In this document: positions 24,801-36,800 of the stretch, piece after piece
Layout: each line of letters starts with the position of its first letter
Numbering within the stretch: position 1 is the stretch's first letter
Assembly (NCBI GenBank): GCA_032622095.1
Contig: CP136061.1
Location: 126,058,754 to 126,122,753 of the forward strand
Source of the DNA: Siphonodentalium dalli
Taxonomy: Eukaryota > Mollusca > Scaphopoda > Gadilida > Siphonodentaliidae
Length of the DNA: 64,000 bases
Reading direction: 5' to 3'
Notes under the pieces: generated by a model
The model's database searches: none
What the model was told of the DNA's origin: nothing
Seen by the model: only the letters and a program-made list of their open reading frames with translations
Position numbers and translations under genes: made by a program

Positions 24801-27800
24801 ACCAAGCACCCACTTGAAATGTTCGAAACTTTTTTCATATATCTAAATTGTTGAGTAATCGCATCATGTATAACTGGGAATCTGCCCAATTCTGCGCGGA
24901 CGGCATGATTGGTAGCATTTCGGTTAACACCTAATGTTATTTTGCAAAACCTCAGATGGACTTGTTCGCTTGGTATTGTATCTGGGTGAAGCATGTTTGT
25001 TTCTCCTGCCCATATCTCACATCCGTATAACATTATCGGTTTTATTAATTTGTCGAATAATTTGCATTTAGTTGGGATAGATAGCTTCATCTTTGAAGGA
25101 ACAGACTGGTTTAAAAAGAACATTGCTTTCGTGGCTTTCCCGCTTGTATGTTCTTGTGATTTTGCCATTCTACCAGTCGATGTGAATTTTATCCCGAGAT
25201 ATGGATACTCTGAAACTAATTCAAGCGATTTCGTATTTATATTGAAACTTGGTTCACGTTTAGTTATCTTTGACCTAAAAACCACACATTTTGATTTACT
25301 TGCATTAACCACGAGACCATTGTATTGGGTATATTTCTCTAACTTTTCAAGACAATTCTGTAGACCTTGTTCAGTTTCTGACAACAACACTAAATCTACA
25401 GCAAATAAAAGATGCCTGAACGGACGATTATTAAGGAATATTGGATCGCAGCCGGATACATCAAGTGAACATTTGATGTCATCAATGAATATTGGAATTG
25501 GAATGGGCATTGTTTATGATATTCCGATATGCTGGTTGTCGTTTTATTAAGGGCATTACTATATATGTATGATACATACCCATGTATGTATGAATACTAT
25601 TGTTAGTTGGGTCGAATAAATGCATGAAACACAAAGGCGACGATATGCCTTACTGATACGTACCTTGTGTCCAAACCAATCAGTTTTTTCTGGAGTCAGT
25701 GGAATAACTTCCGCCTCCGCATTCAAGTCCGTCAAGACGTCCTGGTGAAATTGAGATAATAGGAGTAATAATATTGGTTTAAGCTGGTTTAAGTGGAGAA
25801 TAACCTTGCAGACGTATTAATACCACTTCCATCCATCGTGTACTTTTTTGCTGAGTGTGCATTTTGTAGATGGTAATGTTTACCAATGCAGTGGTTAAAT
25901 ATATTGTAACTATATATAATTGTCAGCCTGAGCGGTTTCTCATTCCATACTTAGGAAAAGTTACGCTGATTTTGGTTATCGCCGCATGGTTTCGTGAAAA
26001 AAAAGACACACATGATTTCCTAAACCTGCAAAAAGACACACGGATATCCCAAATGCGCAATAAGTCACCCAACATCTCAAGTCGATTCAAGAATATACGG
26101 AACTGCACGCGGTGCCAGTCAAACTCAAAGTGAACGAAATGCCCATTCCAATTCCGTTGAAATTCCACTCAGATCAAACAAATACATACAGTAATGCCCT
26201 AAATAATCGACTCCTTAACCAGAGCAGAATTATTGGTTTGAGGATTTAGTCGGAAATATGGCTTGTTGCTCTCAGTGAGAGCTTTCCGATGAATGGCAAC
26301 AAGCCATACTTTCGACTAAATCCTGAAAAATTACCCATAATTCTGCTGTGGTTAAGGAGTCGATTATTAAGGGCATTACTGTATAATAATAATAATTAGT
26401 AGACGACTAGTCTAAAATCGCGTAGTTTATGATATTTCGATATGCTGGTTGTCGTTTTACACATTTTGGGAGATCATGTGTGTCTTTTTGCACGTTCGAG
26501 ATATCATGTGTGTCTTGTTTGCACGATAACATGCGACAATGACAAATTCAGTCATACGTACTTGTAACAGGAAATGTCAGATGGGGACACAATTTGAGGA
26601 TTCACATCTCCTCCTGGTTTAATGTTGCCTGTTTTCACCAAACTATTAAAAAGGCATCTATTTCATTTTCTCATTTTAACGTCGTGTATTAATATATAAC
26701 ATTCGGATTAAATAATGAATTGTTAGAAGAACCTGATTCGGGTAAGCTTTCCAACACTTCATAATAATAATTGTGACAAACTTCAAATAACCAAATCCTG
26801 CAGCAAATTTTCCTGATTCTACATAGAATAGTTATCGAGTCTGCGTGCGCTTTGATAACAAGGGTTTATAGAAGGGTTATATGAAGAAGCATGCCATTCG
26901 TGGATTTCCCCCGAGAGTCGCGGGGAATTCATTCGAAAAAACTGTCAATAATTCTCTCCTCATCTGAATTTACTACATTGAATTTCTCTGCAGAAAATTA
27001 ACGGAGCACGATTCTGTACACCGAGGGCACATATTGGCGTGCATTCCATTAGGAATAAAAACACGCATCGCATTTGATCTGCCGTGATGGAATGAACTCC
27101 GACAATCAGCAACAGTTTAATTATAAGAGGCATGTCTTGAATTGCTATTTTAGCATCGACTCCTTTGAATTGGCTATTTAATGGACATCTCCGCGTTTTC
27201 AGTTCCAATTCCCACACAGCGGATTAGGAATCACTGAACTAAATGGTTTCCCATAGGCGACAGTGTTAACGTTTCGGCCAAATTCACTGAATTGAAGCCT
27301 GCAGGCCATACCAGTGATGTTTACCCAGCTAGATTGACACCAGTTGATCACGACAATGCAAGAAAAATCATATGTCATGTGTTTACTTTTTTAAATAAAT
27401 CCCCAAGTGTACGACAGGGCTATCCCACAGCCAAATTTGATCTGGAAAAACCCAGAACTACAGCAGCTAGTTAAATAAATTTCCCGCTCACAAAAATCCA
27501 TTCCCCCATTCATTCACCAGTTTAAATTATTTAGATATGATGTACAAATCAAATACACGCGATGTCATCCTTTAATAACGTGTCGCATGCATCAGGTGAA
27601 GGTCATTCTTAAGTTACCTTCACCTTTAGCATTCCACGGTGTATTCGTTTGTTACGACACAGGCTATAATGAAACACATGGATAGACCAAAACATTTCTT
27701 ATAACACCACCAGCCTTTTTTTTAAATAACGCACAAGAATACCGAATGACCCAAACATATGACATATTGCTGCATGAGAGTGGGATAACATCTTGAGAGT

Positions 27801-30800
27801 GGAATAACACGTTCTATATCTTCTGGGAGTGGGGATACGATTTATATTTCGAAGTAAACAGTTGATGAAAATATAACAAAGAGTCGAATTAATTAACAGG
27901 GGCGAATTAATTCGGTCACGATTTATTCAGACAGTTGCATGCCTCCATAATCCAAGCAGTCTCGTGCGTATATATCAACAGCTATATATATGTTTGGTGG
28001 CAGAAAGGCAAAGTGACCATTTTAATTTCGACCTCAACCCCTGGGGTTTAAACTAGATATAATGAAAAATGTCTATATAAATGGTTCTCTTTGCTGCATT
28101 ATTGGGTCAACGTAGTACCATATCACAAAACAATTAGAAATATCTCTTTATTGCTGCACGCCACAGGAATGAAAGAGCATGCTATCACTTCGATGGTAAT
28201 TTTCACAGCATATAAAGCCCGTATGCTATATAATTATATATCGACCTGCAACACTTTGATCACAGGACATGACAATAATGTGCAATTGCCATATATAGGT
28301 TTATTTCTAGGCTTGGCGATTATATGTCGCTTCCCATGTTGTACCCGAAATACCTTGATTGGGTAATTTACTGAGCTCTTATAAGATACTTACCAATGTT
28401 TCGTTGTCAAGCACCATCACACGCAGTTTTGAAAAGCCAATGAAGTTTTTGTTCTTGCAAAAATACATTTAACTAATCCGGGTTCATTGGGTCTAGGGGC
28501 ACAAACAGTAAAAATATTTCATAATGCATACATTTATTTGGGGGGGGGGGGGACAAAATCCAAACTCCCGCGGCGCCCCTTTTTTTGGAATCTTTTTGAG
28601 CCAATAACGTTTGAGATTTTAATCCATGTGCAATAGATTTTTTTTTCATTACCTGTAATGACAGAGTTCCCCGCACGCAGATAACCACTTTCTTGTATTT
28701 GTGATCGATGGCGACGTAAAATGGAGTCTCTCCTATCTGCGAAATAGAATAAAGTAAGATTATATTAGCCATGCCAAAAATAAATTAGCTGTGTATTAGA
28801 CACGCAGAAGATAAATTTGTTTTATAGTCGAAGCCGCGATTGCAGATTTCAACAAACGATTGTGTTGATAACAAGTAATGTTGGGGATGCACACGCATGG
28901 ATGGATCCTGATACTGTAATTCTTGTGAGCAATTGGTGTCAATCGCATAGATGATTAGACAGAGTGTGATCATATTTGCAATTACTCCCAGTTCCAACTA
29001 TATCCCTGTCCTTATTCCCGTTCTGTTAGTTTGGTCATGCACGATGACATGCCAGTCTGGCACGTTTACACAACTTTAGAAGACAAACTATCAGCCCGGC
29101 TTGGCCTTGTTCATGTAACGTGTGTCACTGTGATATGAGTTGATATGGAGGTGAATTTGGCTAGGCAATTAACGTTGTTTTACGGCACCCACCCTTCACG
29201 TTTATAGATATCGGCACATCGTGCAGGGAAAGTGTAAGCAATTGCCGGGGGGGGGGAGACAAGTTGCGATCACCGATACGCTTAATAGGATTCAATCAAA
29301 ATAAGCTCTACCGCTCAGACAATTCCCATTGCCAGACTGTCTGCATAATATATATTGAACACGCTGGTCACAATATTTCTAAACGGTTTGAGCGTATAGG
29401 TATGTGTAACGGTCACGTAATTCCGGTGCCTTCCTTTGGAAACGGTCACACACGATACATATTACACGTACGTGTGTTAAACCTGGCTAACAAAACGCGC
29501 AAAAGCGTTATATGGAGAAATAGAAAACAAATATCGTTGTATACTTCAACCGTTCAACAGAATGATAAAACCATTTCGCAAGACGGATCTGCCAATTTTT
29601 GTTGGATCATACATGTACATGCACATTGATTCTAGAACCTCTGCACCTAAAACTCCAGTTAATTATTTTTGTGCTGCAACTTGCATCTCTTCGATCCACA
29701 GCTACTGCCATAAACAGGCCTTAAAATAGTGTTTCTGTCATTTGATAGAATTAGGACCCCAGAGTGAGAATTTAGTGACGCTATCCAGAATTAGATAGAA
29801 TTACAAACTTCATCCTCTCGGTGCCTCATTCTGCTTAGACCTGATTTACTGGGAAGTATATAGTCTCAAAATGACATTGTTTTTAGTAGCTTCTGTTCAG
29901 TTGCCACATTTCCTAATTTGCAAAAGCTAAAATGCATAATCCATGTGACTAATGGGTGAACATCACCAACTTCAAGTGGGGAACTGATCCTGGGTATACC
30001 ATAGCAGTGGGGGCCTAAACATAATGCGGTTCACAGAGGGTGAATTTGGTGAATCTAGCCCGCCGTGTTGGATAGATAGCGTCACTGAAGTCGCCCTCTG
30101 GGGACCTCATTCTGCAAATGACAGACACACTATTTCAAGCCTTGACCACAAACAACGCTACGTTTGCTGGACGCATGGTGGTAGCAGTGTTTTATAGTAT
30201 AAATGTCAACCTCAAGATTCTGAGAAACAAACGAATCGATGTTTTCTTTGATGCTACTCTAAAATGGTGAATCTGTGGCAATATTCTGATGAATAGTTGC
30301 AATTTCAAGGTTGACGTTTGCTATTACACATACCACAAATATAGAATCCGTCAACGGTTTAGTGGCGGACGGTGTATGTGGCATGTGTCGGACATAACAC
30401 AGGAGCATGCCTGAATACCAATTGGTGCAAAAATGTATACCATGTTTCATTCATTAATGTGAAGGCATAGTATTGTGTTCTGTTACTCTTCTTGTATTTC
30501 TTTATATAGAAAGTTATGCAATGCGCTATGACCAGGGTAATGATTGGTGTAAAACGCATTTTAATAAATTGACTGTGGAATGGGCTCTATAAAATTTGAT
30601 GAAGTATTATTACTATTGACGATGGTTATGCAAGATTATACTGTAGGCAGGGACGTGGTTATAGCGTCTCCTTGTAATTTGCAACTTGATCAAGACCAAA
30701 TTCCCATGTTCAGAAATTCCATTTGCATCCATCCGTTGAGCAGAAATATACCAGCTGGTACCTCTTTCAGTCAAACATTTGGACCAAAGTACGTTAATAT

Positions 30801-33800
30801 GGGAATTCCCCACTAATTACTAGTTCAAAAATCAAACTTAGAGATCAATATCAACCTAGTTTGGTGTTAAATGTTAACCTAATGTTTAGTCAGGCGTGAC
30901 ATTTCTTTCAATTGTCTTTCTTTGTAAGTTTTGAGATACCCCACCTCACCGTCGCCACGTCACCGACCGTAAGCTATACTCACATCCACATGATATGTAA
31001 CATAAATGATGTCGACATTCTTCAGCCCACTTAGTTTCTTGAGAGCAGCATAGTTGCAGTGGCAGCAATTGTCACCGATGAGCTCGCTGTACTTTGGCCT
31101 CTTGGCACAGCAATGTATGCAGCAGCAACTACGGAAACAGCGATTCGTCGGATATTAGTGAATTGAAATCGCAGATAGCGTTATTCGACGGCATGGTAGA
31201 TATGACAGGCTGACACCATTCTATGTGCATGGTTTCACAAAGATGTGCATATGTTAAAGGCACGGGCGGCGTTCGTTGCAGAAATATTCATATTTGTTCA
31301 AATAGAAGGAAACAGAAGGAATATTAAAATATATATAGTTTTGTTCAAATGCCAAACATGATCAGCGCATAAATAGTATATTGTCGTCAAGACCCACGAT
31401 GGTGTACGCAAACAAGAGCCTGCCCGTGTTACATAAGTTTGGTTCTGTTTACATAACACAGCGCAATTCTATTGGTTAATCACACACAAATTATATAAAC
31501 GCTCTTTATTATTTCCATATCAGGAAAACTAACAAATAACGCTCTTTATGTTTACCATATCCGGATCTAAACAAAAGCCAGGTTCTGTAACGTTTTTTGC
31601 TTTTGTTTACATAACAAAGGAAAAACATTTGACAATAACATACTGTTTATGCCATATTTCTGATTGGTATAAGAACAAGGTCTGTCTATATTTTACTATT
31701 ACTAGTATTTCTGTTTATGGCGTTTTTGACGGAGGTGAATATATTAACAGCATACTCACCGCCAACGCCGCCCGTATCTTTAAACAGTAATTTCAGTGCT
31801 TATAGATGACAACTTTGACGCTGCCATATGATTTATGTGTATCTTTCGAATGACTAACTCTGGTAAACTTTGGAGAGATATAAGCGCTGCCAAGATCATG
31901 CTCACAAAAACGAGTTAACCGGAGTACACAAAGTTTATATAATATTAAAAGTACAAAGCCTTTGACAAAAGCAGGAATAGGTTATCATGGTTTGGTCTCC
32001 AACGTAAATTGACGTCTGCTCTACAACCAACATGGACTAAGGAACGTGGCGGCTGACACCAAGTGTTATTTACTACTACCAATACGGCACTACTAAATGC
32101 GACTGTGACATGTACACGGTCAGGAATGTGTTAAAGGTGAGAATCTAAGATATAATTCGAATAGAGAATTATTTTCACTGTATTGTAGACCCCTTTCCGG
32201 AACCATGACATTGTGTAATCATTCCAATTTTTAATGGAATTCTGTCGTCACTTAAAGCGATGTGAAACACTCCGGTAGGGTGATCAAATAGAAATATAGA
32301 TTAATCTTGTTCAAAGTAGGTATTTTTACAAATATTATATCCAAATTATCAATAAACACCGCCATTCTTATATATTAATTAAATGCAGTGACTCTCGATG
32401 GTGAAATCATTTTCGTCAGTTTATCGCCGATTGATGAGTCCCGAATCGAGTAGTAAATATTTACAATTGAGCATTGTTCAGACGATGTATTCTATGGAGT
32501 GGTACAGTCGATTTGCTTCAGATTTACGGTGATGTTAGTAGAATGCTAAATTCCTACAGTTGGCATGGCTCCTGGACACTATCTTATGAGTTTCACGTAC
32601 CTGAACAAGTGCATAATATGTCTTTAAGTGAAATTTTAAACACCATGGCATCGGAAGTCGGGATAATTGTCAATCATTAAAATAACCAATCTGAATTGAA
32701 GAGAATCATCATAAATATTCATAAGCTATGACAATATATCTACCTTTCATTAACCCTTCCACGACGGAAGCTTCCTAAAATAAATTTTGGGGAAAAACTG
32801 TGCCAATGCATCCTCTTATATATGCGAGTCTGCCATATGGAACCTTGCATATACAAGAGAATACATTGGCCTAGCAATATCTACATTGACCTTGTAAGCC
32901 AGTGCAGTAAGAGAATGCACTGGCACAGTATAGTTAATGCTGCACCAGCGCGACTCCCGTCATGAAAGGGTTAATGGACGGGTGACTAACGAGGAACATA
33001 CCCGTGTGATCTAATCAAAGAGGAAACTTCGACAGATGTCGTCTTTATTTTGGCTTACCTAAGATATGGGACGATAGCGCACAATCCAGATCCGCGGACG
33101 GTCGCGGGCCATCCATATGCTGCCAGTGCAAATTTCATGTAGTGAACGACCTTTCTGTAGTCCTCAAGAACGTCTGGTTTGTGCAACTCTAAGAATCTAG
33201 TCGTTGGAGTAACTGGTACTCCAGACAAATACTGATACACTCTGCTCTTGCCCTGCAAGACAGCAATACGCAATCAAATGTCACTTCAACAGTGGCTGTG
33301 CCGGTACGAACCAGACAATGTATGAGTGTATCTAGGTAATTGCAGGATAGACTCACTTTATCATATGTGTGATTGTGTTACATAGCTACCCCTCGTGCAT
33401 GGGGTTTGACAGAAGTTTCAGTTTGAAAAAAAAGTCTTCGGTTGGCATGGGTGCTTGTAGGACATGGGGCAGTATTCCCTAAAAGTGTCATTCAATTAGT
33501 GCAACTATCAGAGGAGCCAATATGCCATACTCTGTTCCCTTTTGTGTGGAGGAACATGTATCGCACGTCGTGTGTTGACACGGTCCCCATACATGACGCA
33601 CATTCGGATTTGGAGATCCAGGCTGAAATAATTTCAAGATGTACAAATACTGATATACTATGCTCGCGCACAGCAAGGCAGTAAGAAGCAATCAAATGCC
33701 ACTTCAACATTGGCTCTGCCAGTACGAACCAGCTAATATATTCCCAGATAGGTGCATGGTGTCCTGGTAAATGCAGGATAAACTTACTTCCCCATATGTG

Positions 33801-36800
33801 TGATTATGTCACATAGTTATCCCTCCTGCAACGTGTTGAACAGAAGTTTCAGTTTGCAAAACCCTGCATTTCTTTGGTTGGCATGCATGGGTGCAACGAT
33901 CAGTTGAAGCAGTATATCATGCTCTGATCCCTTTGTGGGGGTGGGGGTAACATGCATCACACAACATTTTGACACAGTCCCCATACAGGAAGCGCATTTG
34001 GATGTGGAGATCCAGGCTTGGAATAATTTCAACATGTGCGATAGTCAACGTTGAGCTTTTCTCGTGATTGCCAGACACACTGTTAGCGATGAATGAATTG
34101 TTACTGTATTGGTTTTCGTCATGTCAGGGTTAATATCGCTGAGGTGACTGATATAATTGTTTCACACTTGCAGATTAGCAGAAATCTCAGTTCCCCTGCG
34201 CTGAGAATTCGAAAGATTTGATGACACTGATTTGCATTTGTAGATAAACTAGACATCTTTTCTAAATTATAAAAACTTCTGACTATCAAAAGAGTATGCA
34301 TTGGGATTGTATATAATTCATTTGTACAACGGGTGTTTATATAATAAAAGTAGTCGACAGGCAGAAGAAAAAACAGATAATACAGAATGATTTATATCTA
34401 TTGGAGGGAAATTGTTTTGTTGAACATTTCCCTGAGGGAAATATTCGGCAATGAGTATTTAGTACAGCAAGAGTTAAAGATGAATAATCCGATTAAGCGC
34501 CCCTCAATTACTATTTATTTATATTCGGGGGTAAAAAATATTTTATTCGAGTCGAGGAACCCATCTATCAAAGCTCAGAGTTATTAGAGATCGATTTTTG
34601 AGATCTATTATTTTTCAAAATCGAGACCCAATAAAAAGTCGACGAGCCGACGGTCTGGGACCAAATTTGGGATGAAGGTGGATAACTCTAAAATCAGGAG
34701 GCTTGGTGTTGATTATAAGGCTAAATAACACGTTTAGGGCAATTTTATACTATAGTTGACAATGGTTAGCATTATTTTTGGGAAGTAATCGATTCTGATA
34801 ACTGAACCGGTATTTCTAAAAAAATTGTTGAAATCTGATTATATGGAGGCCATCTAATCGGATTGAGTACATTTAACATGCAGTGGCAGTGCATGGGCAC
34901 TAACAGAGACAATGATAAAGGTCGCAATCAGTGGTCGGACCTCCGGTGAGAGTATGGTTATGTTAATACTACGTTACGTCGTGGAAATCTTGAGAGTGAC
35001 TCCACGGGAGCAGTCTCTTGACACTGACTGATGATCATTCAAATAAGGGCTGCTAGCTGGGACGAAAACTGCCGATAACGGAATGCGTCTTGTATGTACG
35101 AACTTCTCATCAATACTTAATTAAGGTTGTGGTGATTCTAATAATATTGATCGTGTTGTACTGGTAAGGTGAATTATAGGTAATGAAATCACTCAAAGAA
35201 AACTCAATATACACTGCATAATCGAGAGATCCGATCCATTTTGTCACTTCCAGAGTTCCAAATTCAAGAACATCAGAATGCCATGATGACATTTTAAATT
35301 TAAATTTACATATTAACCCTTTCTATGCTAAATATCTGTGCTCATTGACGAGTAGTTCCCATAGGAAATGTTCAGATATTAAGTTTAAAAAACTACCTAG
35401 TCTGTTTAACATTTTATCTGAACATTTACAACTGATAAATATGAATCCTTCTGTATTAGTCTATCTGTCGCCTGCTTTCATTTCTGGAACATCCATCAAA
35501 ATGATTAAAGTGATGTTAAACACTCCGGTAGGGTGATCAAATAGATCTGGAGAATAATCTTGCTTAAATTAGTTATTTTTTACGAATATTAATCCAAATT
35601 GACAACACACATCGTCATTCTTATATATTAATTAAATGCAATGACTCTAGATGGCGAAATCGTTTGCGTTAGTTTATCGCCGAATTTTGCGTCCCGGATT
35701 GAGATGTAAATATTTACAATTGAGCGTAGTTCAGACGATGTTTTCTATGGAGTGGTATGGTCGATTCATTTTAAATTTTCGATGATCTTAGTAGAATGAT
35801 ACATTCCCCAAGTTGGCATAGAGCCTGAGTACTAACTTATAAGTTTATCGCACTCGAACAAGTCCATAATATGTCTTTAATATACAATTCCAATGTATAC
35901 TTGTATAACTGATAGCAAAGAAATTGTTAAATGTAACACCACTCTTAGATGACGGAAACCCAGATGGCTCAATCGGATTTAAAAGCTTATATTTATTATC
36001 TACTGCTTTTTGAAAATTGGACCAAGGATCTCTTTATCAGAGACGATCATTAGATGTTTTACCAATCTGACACAAATTTAAAACGTGTTAAAACGTCACC
36101 TATCGAAAGGTCGATACAGGTCATACTATATACCAAGCAATAACGAGTCGATACCGGGCCGATAGACCCTCATTTTTAAAGGGCTCATTGGTACGATCTA
36201 ATTATTTTTCTTGTATAGAAAACGGACCAATTGTAATGTTATGATGTAAAATCTGGCCATGGAGCTGCTGCAATGAGATTGATGGATCTTTATATTATAG
36301 CGACCGAATATTTCCCCCTTATTGGGTCCCCGTGGGAAATAAATAACGGAATATGTGATATTTTCAAATTAGTAGGCTTGCACCAAATTATCCCGTTATG
36401 GATAACCTTATTACAAAGATGAATGGTTTCTTCCAGAAATCCGTCCGTCGGTGTAGAGTATAACCATGCAGAAAATCCGTCCGCCGGTGTTAAGTATAAC
36501 CAGGAAATCCGTCCGTTGGTGTTGAGTTCTGGGAATATCACGAAAAAGAATTCCACGATTGATAGAAGTTTCTAGAGAAACCACTAGGAATTAGTACCAC
36601 TAGCAACAACAACACTTCTTGGAAACTTGTTTTGAATGCACTTTTTCATTATTCGTCCATAAAACACAAAAGAAACAACTAGTTAGTTCCATACATATTT
36701 GACTTAAACACACTTTAAAGCCATTTGACAGTTTGCTCTGCAAAATAAACCTGATAATATTCGCTTTGAACAATTTATAAATTTACTTATCGAAGTAAGT

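Noticed and set aside
24993-25550. 185-codon plus-strand frame
   Set aside because: Antisense to the LINE reverse transcriptase frame; no domain of its own.
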